NCBI GenBank assembly: GCA_001941065.1
Contig: MSHJ01000012.1
Location: 1 to 64,000, forward strand
Length of the DNA: 64,000 nt
DNA from: Alistipes sp. Zagget8
GTDB lineage: Bacteria > Bacteroidota > Bacteroidia > Bacteroidales > Rikenellaceae
Direction of reading: 5' to 3'
Within the stretch, counting starts at the first letter, position 1, and each line of letters starts with the position of its first letter. Made by a program: the position numbers and the translations under genes. Below the pieces are notes generated by a model, which made no database searches, was not told where the DNA came from, and saw only the letters and a list, made by a program, of their open reading frames with translations. Below, piece by piece: positions 41,996 to 50,728 of this stretch.

Positions 41996-43417
41996 ATGAA
42001 ACGAATACTGCTCTTAGCCGCCGCCCTTGCCGCGGCATGGACCGCCGCCGCGAAGATCACCCTTCCGGAGATTATCGGCGACAATATGGTGCTGCAACAA
42101 AATGCGGACGTGAAACTCTGGGGCTGGGCCGATCCGCATACGGCGGTGAAGGTCGATGCCTCGTGGGGCGCCAGGGCGACCGCGAAGAGCGGCGGCGACG
42201 GCCGCTGGGAGGTGATGCTGAAGACTCCGGCGGGCGGTTACGAGCCGCAGCGCATCACGATTGCCGGCGACGGCAAGGTCGAGCTGAACGACATTCTGAT
42301 CGGCGAGGTCTGGTTCGCCGCCGGGCAGAGCAATATGGAGATGGGCGTTCTGGGATTCCACAACTGCCCCGTGGCCCGCTCCAACGAGGTTATCGCCCGG
42401 GCCGACGCCCGGCGCGGGAAGGTCCGCTATGTGAAGATTCCGAAAACGGCCTCCTATACGCCCGAGGAGCGTGTCGCCGGACGCTGGAACGAATTTTCGA
42501 CCGAGACGGCCCCGCTGTGCACGGCCGTCGGCTATTTCTTCGCCGAGATGCTCAACGATGTGCTGGGCGTCCCCGTGGGTATCATCGACTGCTCGTGGGG
42601 CGGCAGCCGCGTCGAGAGCTGGTCCTCGCGGGAGTTGCTGGAGACCTATCCCGATATCGACATCACCGAAAAGGGCATTGCGGCGACCGACGAGTGGCTG
42701 CGGCCGCTGGTGATGTACAACGGCATGCTGCACCCCGTGGCGGGCTACACCGTCCGCGGATACCTCTGGTATCAGGGCGAGTCGAACGTCGGTGCCCATG
42801 CGGTCTATCCCGAGCGGCTGGCCAATATGGTGAAGCTGTGGCGCGGCCTGTGGGGACAGGGCGAATTGCCGTTCTATTTCGTCGAAATCGCTCCGTTCAA
42901 CTACTGGGGCAGCGACCTTTCGGCCTTCCTGCGCGAGGCGCAGTGCCGGGCGCAGGACGTGATTCCGAACAGCGGCATGGTCTCGACGAACGACCTGGTG
43001 GAGCCTTACGAGTGGTGCAACATCCACCCGGCGAACAAACACGACATCGGCTACCGGCTGGCCTATATGGCCCTGAACCGGACCTACGGGAAAAAGACCG
43101 TCCATTGCGACAGCCCCCGGTTCCGTTCGGCGGAGATCGCCGACGGCAAGGTCGTCGTGTCGCTGGACCATGCCGAGTACGGGTTCAACCGCCTGACGGG
43201 CATCGAGGGCTTCGAGCTTTGCGGCTCCGACGGGGTGTTCCGTCCGGCCGATGTCGCCGTCGATGCGCAGATGCGGCTGGTCGTTTCGTCCAAAGAGGTT
43301 CCGGAACCCACGGCCGTGCGCTACTGCTTCCGCAATTTCCAGATCGGCAACCTCGCCAACAGCTGGGGGCTGCCCGTCATTCCGTTTCGCACAGACGACT
43401 ATCCGCCCCGCCCCTGA
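41996..43417 (+). CDS. sialate O-acetylesterase-type SGNH hydrolase (copy 2)
   Basis: 473 residues with a signal peptide (MKRILLLAAALAAAWTAAA). It is collinear with the preceding gene over its whole length and shares long near-identical stretches (LWGWADPH, WYQGESN, REAQCRAQ, IPNSGMVSTNDLV), so the pair is a tandem duplication. The catalytic motifs are intact: GEVWFAAGQSNMEM and NIHPANKHDIGYRLAYMALN. Differences cluster around the acceptor region (GYWNGLVEGG versus VLGFHNCPVARS), which may mean different ester substrates. It begins 29 bp after copy 1 and ends just before a hairpin terminator. Confidence 0.88.
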   Translation: MKRILLLAAALAAAWTAAAKITLPEIIGDNMVLQQNADVKLWGWADPHTAVKVDASWGARATAKSGGDGRWEVMLKTPAGGYEPQRITIAGDGKVELNDILIGEVWFAAGQSNMEMGVLGFHNCPVARSNEVIARADARRGKVRYVKIPKTASYTPEERVAGRWNEFSTETAPLCTAVGYFFAEMLNDVLGVPVGIIDCSWGGSRVESWSSRELLETYPDIDITEKGIAATDEWLRPLVMYNGMLHPVAGYTVRGYLWYQGESNVGAHAVYPERLANMVKLWRGLWGQGELPFYFVEIAPFNYWGSDLSAFLREAQCRAQDVIPNSGMVSTNDLVEPYEWCNIHPANKHDIGYRLAYMALNRTYGKKTVHCDSPRFRSAEIADGKVVVSLDHAEYGFNRLTGIEGFELCGSDGVFRPADVAVDAQMRLVVSSKEVPEPTAVRYCFRNFQIGNLANSWGLPVIPFRTDDYPPRP

Positions 43418-43431
43418 GGCCCGGCATCCTG

Positions 43432-43472
43432 AAACGAACGAAGGGACCCTTTTGCGGTCCCTTCGTTCGTTT
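43432..43472. terminator. bidirectional hairpin terminator
   Basis: Perfect 17-bp inverted repeat (43432-43448 with 43456-43472; arm core cgaacgaagggacc) with a 7-nt loop, flanked by AAA on the left and TTT on the right. It lies between the convergent esterase and acetyltransferase genes. Confidence 0.9.
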
Positions 43473-43473
43473 G

Positions 43474-43776
43474 TCAGCGTTTCGCCGATTCGGCGGTCAG
43501 CACCAGGTCCATCCATTCGGGATGGCGCCGGATGTAGGCCCCGACGAACGGACATTGCGGCACGACCAGCAGTCCTTTGCTGCGGATGTCCTCCAGGGCG
43601 GCCAGCACCAGCTCCTTGCCGATGCCCTGACCCTCGTATTTGGGCGGTACCTCGGTGTGGGTCAGGACGACGAGCCCTTTGCCCAATACGTACTCGATCA
43701 GGGCCATGTCGTCGCCGAGGTCGAGCTCGTAACGCTTCTCGGCGGTGTTGTCGATCACTGTGTGTTTCTTTTCCAT
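43474..43776 (-). CDS. small GNAT-like N-acetyltransferase (YjdJ-type)
   Basis: 100 residues, short for GNAT, which fits the Acetyltransf_CG (PF14542) family: LTHTEVPPKYEGQGIGKELVLAALEDIRSKGLLVVPQCPFVGAYIRRHPEW. The Q-G-I-G-K segment is the acetyl-CoA phosphate loop and the C-terminal PFVxAYIxxHPEW is the family signature. Substrate unknown; members are presumed to be stand-alone acetyl transfer domains. It is the only gene of its transcription unit. Confidence 0.85.
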   Translation of the reverse strand: MEKKHTVIDNTAEKRYELDLGDDMALIEYVLGKGLVVLTHTEVPPKYEGQGIGKELVLAALEDIRSKGLLVVPQCPFVGAYIRRHPEWMDLVLTAESAKR

Positions 43777-43793
43777 AACGTTGGTATTTTAGG

Positions 43794-43823
43794 TTGAATG
43801 TATTGTGATTTATCGTATTTTTG
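43794..43823 (+). promoter_or_regulatory. promoter of mutY
   Basis: TTG at 43794-43796, 19-bp spacer, TATTTTTG at 43816-43823: an excellent consensus match. Only 9 nt lie between the box and the ATG at 43833, implying a leaderless or almost leaderless mRNA. Confidence 0.75.
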
Positions 43824-43832
43824 TCCCCGGTT

Positions 43833-44882
43833 ATGAACTCTGTCGCCGACATACTCCTCGACTGGTACGCCCGTGAAGGGCGCGACCTGCCGTGGCGCCG
43901 TACGCGCGACCCCTACCGCATCTGGCTTTCGGAGGTGATCCTCCAGCAGACCCGCGTGGCGCAGGGGATGGAGTACTACCTCCGTTTCACGGAGCGTTTT
44001 CCCGACGTCGCATCGCTGGCTGCCGCCCCCGAAGACGAGGTGCTGAAGCTCTGGCAGGGTTTGGGCTATTACAGCCGCGCCCGCAATCTCCATGCCGCCG
44101 CCCGGCAGGTCGTCGACCGCTTCGGCGGACGGTTTCCCGCCGCGTTGGAGGAGGTCCGCTCGCTGCGCGGCGTGGGCGACTACACCGCTGCGGCTATCTG
44201 TTCGGCGGCTTACGACGCCCCGTGTGCCGTGGTCGACGGCAATGTCTACCGGGTGCTCGCACGGCTCTTCGACCTCGATACGCCGATCGACTCCACGGCC
44301 GGAAAGCGGGCTTTCGCCGAATTGGCGCAGTCGCAGCTCGACGCCGCGCATCCGGGACGCTACAACCAGGCGATCATGGACTTCGGGGCGATTCAATGCA
44401 CTCCTTCATCGCCCCGCTGTGAAACCTGCCCGCTGGCCGGACGGTGCCTTGCCTTTGCCGCCGGAACCGTCGCTGCGCGTCCCGTGAAACAGGGAAAAAC
44501 CAAGGTTCGCGACCGCTGGTTCCACTACCTGCACATCTCATCGGGCGACCGGACCCTGCTTCGCCGCCGCGAGGGCCGCGATATCTGGCAGGGGCTTTAC
44601 GAATTTCCGCTCATCGAGACCGAAGGCCCCGCCGAACTCCCGGAACTCGTGTGTCTGCCGCAATTCCGCGAACTGCTGGGCGACGCCCCGTGGCGCCTCG
44701 TGCGCAGCCTTCCGCTGCCGAAGCACCAGCTCTCCCACCAGACGCTCCATGCGACCGTCCACCGCATCGAAACCCCTTCGCTGACGCCTGCCGCCGCGGC
44801 TATGGCCGTCCCGACCGGCTCTTTGGGCGACTACGCCGTGCCGCGGCTGATCGACCGCTACCTGATTAAATACCAGATGTAG
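43833..44882 (+). CDS. mutY: A/G-specific adenine DNA glycosylase
   Basis: 349 residues from the ATG at 43833; an in-frame TTG at 43821 lies inside the promoter box. The helix-hairpin-helix/GPD core is intact: catalytic Glu in SEVILQQTRV, hairpin LRGVGDYTAAAICSAAY and catalytic Asp in CAVVDGNVYRV. The four cysteines of the [4Fe-4S] cluster have canonical spacing C-x6-C-x2-C-x5-C (CTPSSPRCETCPLAGRC). A C-terminal NUDIX-like domain recognises 8-oxoG. It excises A mispaired with 8-oxoG. The 3' end overlaps the convergent antiporter gene by 25 bp. Confidence 0.96.
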   Translation: MNSVADILLDWYAREGRDLPWRRTRDPYRIWLSEVILQQTRVAQGMEYYLRFTERFPDVASLAAAPEDEVLKLWQGLGYYSRARNLHAAARQVVDRFGGRFPAALEEVRSLRGVGDYTAAAICSAAYDAPCAVVDGNVYRVLARLFDLDTPIDSTAGKRAFAELAQSQLDAAHPGRYNQAIMDFGAIQCTPSSPRCETCPLAGRCLAFAAGTVAARPVKQGKTKVRDRWFHYLHISSGDRTLLRRREGRDIWQGLYEFPLIETEGPAELPELVCLPQFRELLGDAPWRLVRSLPLPKHQLSHQTLHATVHRIETPSLTPAAAAMAVPTGSLGDYAVPRLIDRYLIKYQM

Positions 44883-45811
44883 GCGACGTATATCGCCAGG
44901 AATATCGTCCCCTCCCAGCGGTCGATGGCCTTGCGTTTGAAGGTGAAGGCCGCGAGGAACACCACCACCGAGCTCAGGAGGACCATCAGCAGGTCCCAGA
45001 CCGTGATGCCGCCCATCGAAAGCGGGTTTATCGTGGCGCTTATTCCCAGGATCAGCAGAATGTTGGCGATATTCGATCCGATGACGTTGCCCAGCGCCAT
45101 GTCGGCCTTGCCCTTGAACAGCGACACGAGCGACGAGGCCAGTTCGGGCAGCGACGTGCCGCCGGCCACGAGCGTGATGGCGATCACCGATTCGCTGATT
45201 CCCAGGCTGCGGGCGATCGACGTGGCGCTGCGGAGGAACATTTCGCCGCCGAACACCAGTCCCGCGAGCCCTCCGACGATCATCACCGCCGTCAGCCATC
45301 CGGCCATCGGCGGTTTGGCGCCCTCCGCCGGAGCTGCCGCTTCGGGACGCTTCGTCTTCCGGATCGTGTACCACATCAGCAGGATGTAGAGCGCGAGCAT
45401 CGCCATGCCGTCGATGCGTCCGATGCGGTCCGCAGCCCCTTTGCAGAAAATCGAATCCGCGGCCAGCGCCAGCAGCAACAGCGACACGAGCACCCCGAAC
45501 GGAATGTCGCGGCGGATGTTCCCCGCCGTGAGCGGCACGGGGCGTATCAGGGCGCAGATGCCCAGGATGACGAAGACGTTGAAGATGTTCGATCCCACGA
45601 CGTTGCCGATTGCCACGTCGCTCTGGCCCGCAATGGCCGAGAGCACCGATACGACCAGTTCGGGCGTCGAGGTGCCGACGGCCACCACCGTGAGTCCGAT
45701 GATGAATTCCGGGACCCGGAAGCGCTGCGCCAGCGCCGCCGAACCGTCCGTCAGAAAATTCGCGCCGGCGAGTATCAATCCCAGCCCGATGATGAGTAGA
45801 AGAATGTCCAT
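44858..45811 (-). CDS. CaCA-family Na+/Ca2+ or K+-dependent antiporter (YrbG-like)
   Basis: 317 residues with two internal repeats of five helices. Both alpha repeats of the calcium/cation antiporter superfamily are visible: VAVGTSTPELVVSVLSAIAGQSDVAIGNVVGSNIFNV and LVAGGTSLPELASSLVSLFKGKADMALGNVIGSNIANI, each with the ion-binding G-T-S-x-P-E and G-N-x-x-G-S-N motifs. It exports Ca2+ from the cytoplasm in exchange for Na+ or H+. It follows the ZIP gene by 3 bp and overlaps mutY at the 3' end. Confidence 0.92.
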   Translation of the reverse strand: MDILLLIIGLGLILAGANFLTDGSAALAQRFRVPEFIIGLTVVAVGTSTPELVVSVLSAIAGQSDVAIGNVVGSNIFNVFVILGICALIRPVPLTAGNIRRDIPFGVLVSLLLLALAADSIFCKGAADRIGRIDGMAMLALYILLMWYTIRKTKRPEAAAPAEGAKPPMAGWLTAVMIVGGLAGLVFGGEMFLRSATSIARSLGISESVIAITLVAGGTSLPELASSLVSLFKGKADMALGNVIGSNIANILLILGISATINPLSMGGITVWDLLMVLLSSVVVFLAAFTFKRKAIDRWEGTIFLAIYVAYIWYLIR

Positions 45812-45814
45812 AAT

Positions 45815-46618
45815 CTAAGCCAGCATAATCAGACTTACGGCCATCAGGGCCATGCCGGCCACCACGCCGTAGATGGAGATATGCGCCTCGCCGTATTCGC
45901 GGGCGGCGGGGAGCAGTTCGTCGATCGAGATGAAGACCATGATGCCCGCCACGCCCGCAAGGATGCACCCCATCAGCGTCGGCGACATGAAGGGCATCAG
46001 TACCAGATAGGCCAGCAGGGCGCCCACCGGCTCCGCGAGGCCCGACAGCAGCGACAGCCGGAAGGCCTTTTTGCGGTCGCCCGTGGCGTAGAAGATCGGG
46101 ATCGACACGGCGATTCCTTCGGGAATGTTGTGGATGGCGATGGCCACGGCGATCGCCACGCCGAGGGCCATGTTGTCCACGGCCGAGGTGAAGGTGGCGA
46201 TGCCCTCCGGGAAGTTGTGGATGCCGATGGCCAGCGCCGTCATGACGCCCATGCGCATCAGCTTGGGGTTGCGGGGCTGGTGGTCCATCTCCTCGACGCT
46301 GTGGGCTTCGTGGGGGTTCTCGAACGAGGGGACCAGCCGGTCGATGATGCCGATCAGCAGGATGCCCGCGAAGAAACTCGCCACGGTGACGACCGTGCCG
46401 AGATGCGGACCCCACTCCGCCGTGAGGGAGATATTCGCCTGCTGGAACAGCTCGACGAACGAGACGTAAATCATCACGCCGCCCGACAGGCCCAGCGAGA
46501 ACGACAGCAGCCGTTTGTTGGTGCGTTTGGCGAAGAAGGCGATGGCGCTGCCGATGCCCGTTGCGAGACCTGCGCCGAGCGTCAGCAGCAGGGGAATGAG
46601 GATATTGGGTTCTTCCAT
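45815..46618 (-). CDS. zupT: ZIP-family (ZupT-like) divalent metal transporter
   Basis: 267 residues from the ATG at 46616-46618 ([28 protein letters not shown]). Frames upstream of this are rejected because the promoter lies there. There are eight helices, and the metal-binding helices are typical: [16 protein letters not shown] and [20 protein letters not shown] (H-N-x-P-E-G twice), the ZupT binuclear site. It imports zinc, iron or other divalent metals. It precedes the calcium antiporter gene in one operon, so the pair may serve divalent cation balance. Confidence 0.92.
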   Translation of the reverse strand: MEEPNILIPLLLTLGAGLATGIGSAIAFFAKRTNKRLLSFSLGLSGGVMIYVSFVELFQQANISLTAEWGPHLGTVVTVASFFAGILLIGIIDRLVPSFENPHEAHSVEEMDHQPRNPKLMRMGVMTALAIGIHNFPEGIATFTSAVDNMALGVAIAVAIAIHNIPEGIAVSIPIFYATGDRKKAFRLSLLSGLAEPVGALLAYLVLMPFMSPTLMGCILAGVAGIMVFISIDELLPAAREYGEAHISIYGVVAGMALMAVSLIMLA

Positions 46619-46636
46619 ACGATCATATTTGTTTGA

Positions 46637-46666
46637 CAAAGGTACGAAAAAGCCGGACGGGTTCAA
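46637..46666 (-). promoter_or_regulatory. promoter of the ZIP-antiporter operon
   Basis: Minus strand TTG (complement of 46664-46666), 19-bp spacer, TACCTTTG (complement of 46637-46644): exact consensus. Start codon 18 nt downstream. Confidence 0.75.
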
Positions 46667-46711
46667 AGCCGAATTGCGGGCGGCTCTGCAAAACATTCCG
46701 ACGGATAAAAG

Positions 46712-46733
46712 TGTCGTTACGACATCAAAGATA
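46712..46733 (-). promoter_or_regulatory. palindrome with overlapping upstream -7 box
   Basis: TGTCGTTACGACA at 46712-46724 has 6-bp perfect arms around one base. Immediately next to it, TATCTTTG on the minus strand (complement of 46726-46733) is another possible -7 box of the ZIP operon, with no good -33 element. The palindrome could be an operator for a metal-responsive repressor. Confidence 0.35.
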
Positions 46734-46815
46734 GTGCATAAAGGCCATGATAAACGAAAAATGTGGTATTTCCGGTCGGTATGACTATTCAAAACAGCTT
46801 TTTGTGTTTTAATGA

Positions 46816-46848
46816 AAAAACTTGCAATCAATTTGATTGCAAGTTTTT
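46816..46848 (-). terminator. hairpin terminator of the UroD-GH2-MFS-UroD operon
   Basis: Perfect 16-bp inverted repeat (46816-46831 with 46833-46848; arm core cttgcaatcaa) with a very short loop, flanked by A and T runs. It lies 33 bp after the last gene of the minus-strand operon. Confidence 0.85.
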
Positions 46849-46880
46849 GAACGGGTGATGGAGTCCGTTGTCTCGAATAT

Positions 46881-47891
46881 TTAACGGATACCTGCCTGGC
46901 TTTTAGCGGCGTTGATGAACGTCAATATGTTCTCGAGCGATGTGTCGCTCTCGACGGAATGGGAAGGCGAAAAAATGTATCCGCCCTCAGCGCCGATGCT
47001 TAGCAGATGCTCCGACTCTCGGCGAACATCTTCGGGGGACCCGAACGGCAAGGTGCGCTGCATGGACAATCCTCCATGGAAAGCGAGGCGCCCCCGGTAT
47101 TTGACAAGCATCGCATCGACGTCCATCACCTCGGGCTGGAACGGATTGAAGCAATTCAGTCCACAGTCGATCAAGTCGTCGAAAAGCTCTCCCACATCTC
47201 CGCAACTGTGGATCATTACGTATTTACCGGCCTGGCGTACATGCTGATACATCCGCCGGATACGGGGATAAAGAAACTCCTTCCAGATATCGTATCCCAT
47301 GATCAGCCCCTGCTGCTGTCCCCAGTCGTCGCCGAAATAAACGGCATCGATATCGAATGTGAGCGCTTTGTCGACCTGAGCGATGTTGTAATCGCAAATG
47401 GCGTCGAGTAACGAATGGACGAATTGCGGATGGAGATAAAAATCCATCAGCAGGTTCTCGATGCCCCGTAATGACCAGGCCCGTTCGTAAAGCGAAAATC
47501 CGATTTGAAAGACCCGGAAAAGATCCGGCTTGCGCGTCGTTTCCGGTATGATCGTTTCGAAGAACCGTTCGTTGCAAGGGTCCGGAAAAACATAATCCCT
47601 GAGCGTCGGTTCCGGAAGAGCGCAGTTTGCCACGACCCCGATGTCCTTATCGACGCTTCTGTCCCACACGACTCCGAAGAGGTCCTGCCACTGATCGGGA
47701 GCTATCTCCTCAAAGAACCCGATGTCGCTTCCTAATTGGAGGATGTGGTTGCCCAGCACCGGGTCGAGATCATCCGTCCCGAAGTATTCGCAGAGCATGG
47801 CATGGGGCTCTTTGGTAAATTTGAATGACCAAGGGACGTAGGGCGGTTTTCCGCCGTCCAAAACGAGTTTAATAATTTCCCGCCGTGTCAT
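46881..47891 (-). CDS. uroporphyrinogen-decarboxylase-fold, methyltransferase-like protein (UroD-2)
   Basis: 336 residues, UroD/MtaA-like TIM barrel, not a heme enzyme: it lacks the N-terminal arginine signature of HemE. Related corrinoid:CoM methyltransferases bind zinc through H-x-C...C. Here H228-S-C230 is present ([17 protein letters not shown]), but the third position in [19 protein letters not shown] is His311 instead of Cys. [14 protein letters not shown] and [14 protein letters not shown] are further family landmarks. It is the last gene of an operon with a sugar porter and a GH2 enzyme, which suggests a catabolic substrate such as a methylated sugar or a glycoside's aglycone. The function is not established. 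Confidence 0.82.
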   Translation of the reverse strand: MTRREIIKLVLDGGKPPYVPWSFKFTKEPHAMLCEYFGTDDLDPVLGNHILQLGSDIGFFEEIAPDQWQDLFGVVWDRSVDKDIGVVANCALPEPTLRDYVFPDPCNERFFETIIPETTRKPDLFRVFQIGFSLYERAWSLRGIENLLMDFYLHPQFVHSLLDAICDYNIAQVDKALTFDIDAVYFGDDWGQQQGLIMGYDIWKEFLYPRIRRMYQHVRQAGKYVMIHSCGDVGELFDDLIDCGLNCFNPFQPEVMDVDAMLVKYRGRLAFHGGLSMQRTLPFGSPEDVRRESEHLLSIGAEGGYIFSPSHSVESDTSLENILTFINAAKSQAGIR

Positions 47892-47900
47892 CTTGAATCC

Positions 47901-50717
47901 TTATTTTACGATTGATCGGAGTTTGTTCACGGAGAGTTCCACATTGGGTGTGAACTTGTCGGAGGCCATGTAGGAGGTCAGCGAACGAATCAGTTGGGTC
48001 GCTTCGGGGCGTTTTTCGGTGTCGGTCAGCAGATCGACGCCACAGACGAGAATCCTGCCTTTACCCACCCGGGCTTCGAAAACCAGTCCCAGCGACCAGT
48101 TCTGGAACCAGTCGTCGATGATACGCACGATCGGCGTCAGCTTTTCGTCCAGCAGGTCCAGTTTCACGGCATTTCCGTTCATCATGGCGTCCCACCATTG
48201 GAAATTACTGTGGAAATCCGTCGGGAATTGCTCCATGGCCGGATGTTCGGGATCGACCAGTACGCCGAATGCGTAAGGGGGCTGCTGATGAACGGTCCAA
48301 CCCGTATTCCAGAAGATCGTCGACATTCCCAATGTCACTTCACCGCCGGCTTCAGGGCGAATGTCGCCTTTGCGGGGCGTGAAAAGTACGCTGCCTCCGG
48401 CTTCCAGGAACGCTGCGGTTTGTGCGTCGAGTTTGTCGCTGATGCGGACTCCGTCGGGAAGGACGTAGCCGCCGGACGGATACACCCAGATATCCCAGTC
48501 GTTGCGATGCCCTGCCAAATCTACGGTCAGTTTCAACTGTTCGGGATGGGTAAACCCGTTCAGATTGTATTCGATGTTACCTAATTTCAGACAATTACCG
48601 ATTGAGACATCCTGTCGGGGCAGATTCCCGAAAGCAATGACGTCTCCGTCGGGACGCGATAGGGTCCAAGCCGGAACGACGCCGGTCAACGGTTCGGCCC
48701 CGAAATGAGCCGCTTCGACGGAGGCCCTGAAAGTCTCGTTATTGTTCCATACCAATTTCTCCATAAGCGCCAGCGGAACGGTCTCTCCGGCAAAACGTTT
48801 GAATTCCTCCGGAGCGATATATCCCTTTTCCTCCCAAAAGGCATCGAGAACACCCACCAATGCCGTGCCCTGCCCGGGAAAATCGGAAAGACTCAATATT
48901 TGGAGTCCTGCAAAATCCGGAGTACGGAGAGCTGCTTCGAATTCGGCTTTCCAACAAAGGGCTTGCAACTGTCCCGAGGCTTGCAGATAAGTTTCCGCTA
49001 AATCCGACAATCCGTTGTCTGCCAGCATTTCCTGGAAAACCTCGAAATTTTTGGCCCGGACGACACAACCGTCGTATTTGTCGATTTCCTTGAAGTTGGG
49101 ATAAACGCACCAGTTTCCGGATTCATGGGCGACATAGGGATGGTCGTATTTGTCGATGATTTCGAACCAGTTATAATCGGTCGAAGGCCGGTTGGCGTTG
49201 ATATGGCTGTTCAGTCCTGCATACCAGACGTTGATTCGCGGATACATGTCGTTGTTATAGTCATTTTCCGGAATTGCGGGCCAGCCTGCGGCCGACGTGT
49301 ATTTGTGGCGCGGATCGATCTTTTTCAAGTGCGTAATCAGGTTGCCCAGGAATGTGTTCATATTGGCGCCGCCCGGTTCGTTCCCATAGGTGTATAGAAT
49401 GAACGACGGATGGTTGCCGTATTCCTTCATAATGCGCTCCGACTCTTCGTATATCCATTTGTCGAACGGGGTCCCGTCGCCTACGATCGAGGTCCAGCTT
49501 GCACCTTCCACTTGAAGGTAAACACCTGTTTGGTCGGCGGCATCGAATGCTGCTTTGGGCGGGCACCAGGAGTGGAACCGTACGTGGTTCAGACCGTGGT
49601 TTTTGCATACGGTGAAAATCCGGCGCCATTCGGCGATGTCCGTCGGCGGATAACCCGTGCGGGGAAATGTGGCGCAGTCGAGCGTGCCGCGCAGGAAAAT
49701 CGTCCGGTCGTTGATGGCGAACTGGCGGCCGTGGGTCGATAACTTCCGCATGCCGAAAGTCGTGACCTGCCGGTCGGCGATGCCGTCTCCGTCGAAGGCA
49801 GCAGCCATCTCGTAAAGATACGGACGATGCTCGTCCCATGTGTAAAAATCCTTGCCCATCGGGTATGTTACCTCGATGCGCTGCTCTCCCGGTGCCACGG
49901 ATACCTCCCTGTCGACCGAGGCAAGGCGTTGCAGCGCAGGCGTAAAACGGGACTCCGCAGCAAGGCTCAGTTTGCCGGTTATCGTGCGGCCGGTCGTGTT
50001 GCGCAAGGTGGCGACTACACGCGCCTCGCCGCGGTCATTGTCGGGATAGACGCTGATGTTCGATATGTTTACCTGCGGACGCGCTTCGATGTAGAGTCCG
50101 CCTGCAATGCCGTTCCAGTTCGTCTGCGTATGGTCGGCCAGGCTGTGTGCATTGATGCCGACGTTTATATCTTTGATGCGGTTGTCGACCCGCACGCAGA
50201 TCGTATGGGTACCTGCGCGAAGATTCCCAAGATCATAACGGTGCGCCGTACTGAGGGAATTTTGCATCCCGAGCATTTTCCCGTCCAGCCACACGGTGCT
50301 TTCCCAATGCACCCGTTCCATGTTGAGTACCAACTCCTGCCCCTCCATATCCTTGGATACGGTGAATGTGCGTTTGTACCAGGCAGGCCCCACATACTCT
50401 TTTTCGGGCTGCAACCAGAAAATCACCTTTACGTTATCCGGCTGGCGCCATTTTTCATAAAGCGGTTTGCGGTACCACGACGAATCGGCGACCCAACTCG
50501 TCCATTTCGTATCTACCGTGATGTCGTTTCCCTTGCCGTTGGTGGTCATGGAACCGGGGAGCTTCACTTGTTCTGCAAATGTTTTCTTGTACCATTTCTG
50601 CGCGATGCCGACATCGGTCGAATCGACGGCGAAATCCCAGTGCCCCGAAAGATCTATCTGCTGGGCGGAAAGTGCCAGTGGTAACAGGGACAGGAGTGCG
50701 AACAATCGTTTTTTCAT
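47901..50717 (-). CDS. GH2-family glycoside hydrolase (beta-galactosidase/glucuronidase type)
   Basis: 938 residues from the ATG at 50715-50717 (signal peptide MKKRLFALLSLLPLALSAQ); the frame is open farther upstream only antisense to the porter's other frames and is rejected. N-terminal sugar-binding jelly roll (IDLSGHWDFAVDSTD), Ig-like domains, then a TIM barrel with acid/base Glu447 in LYTYGNEPGGAN and nucleophile Glu532 in VAHESGNWCVYPNF. After the barrel there is an additional ~230-residue domain resembling a glutamine-amidotransferase or trimerisation-like fold (TAAFLEAGGSVLFTPRKGD, KGRILVCGVDL). It is predicted to be a periplasmic exo-glycosidase; the sugar is not obvious. Confidence 0.88.
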   Translation of the reverse strand: MKKRLFALLSLLPLALSAQQIDLSGHWDFAVDSTDVGIAQKWYKKTFAEQVKLPGSMTTNGKGNDITVDTKWTSWVADSSWYRKPLYEKWRQPDNVKVIFWLQPEKEYVGPAWYKRTFTVSKDMEGQELVLNMERVHWESTVWLDGKMLGMQNSLSTAHRYDLGNLRAGTHTICVRVDNRIKDINVGINAHSLADHTQTNWNGIAGGLYIEARPQVNISNISVYPDNDRGEARVVATLRNTTGRTITGKLSLAAESRFTPALQRLASVDREVSVAPGEQRIEVTYPMGKDFYTWDEHRPYLYEMAAAFDGDGIADRQVTTFGMRKLSTHGRQFAINDRTIFLRGTLDCATFPRTGYPPTDIAEWRRIFTVCKNHGLNHVRFHSWCPPKAAFDAADQTGVYLQVEGASWTSIVGDGTPFDKWIYEESERIMKEYGNHPSFILYTYGNEPGGANMNTFLGNLITHLKKIDPRHKYTSAAGWPAIPENDYNNDMYPRINVWYAGLNSHINANRPSTDYNWFEIIDKYDHPYVAHESGNWCVYPNFKEIDKYDGCVVRAKNFEVFQEMLADNGLSDLAETYLQASGQLQALCWKAEFEAALRTPDFAGLQILSLSDFPGQGTALVGVLDAFWEEKGYIAPEEFKRFAGETVPLALMEKLVWNNNETFRASVEAAHFGAEPLTGVVPAWTLSRPDGDVIAFGNLPRQDVSIGNCLKLGNIEYNLNGFTHPEQLKLTVDLAGHRNDWDIWVYPSGGYVLPDGVRISDKLDAQTAAFLEAGGSVLFTPRKGDIRPEAGGEVTLGMSTIFWNTGWTVHQQPPYAFGVLVDPEHPAMEQFPTDFHSNFQWWDAMMNGNAVKLDLLDEKLTPIVRIIDDWFQNWSLGLVFEARVGKGRILVCGVDLLTDTEKRPEATQLIRSLTSYMASDKFTPNVELSVNKLRSIVK

Positions 50718-50728
50718 AGGTTCAGGTT

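Noticed and set aside
46881..47891. Calling the UroD genes HemE (heme biosynthesis)
   Set aside because: They occur three times in a glycan locus, lack the HemE N-terminal arginine motif and contain the H-x-C metal motif of UroD-type methyltransferases.
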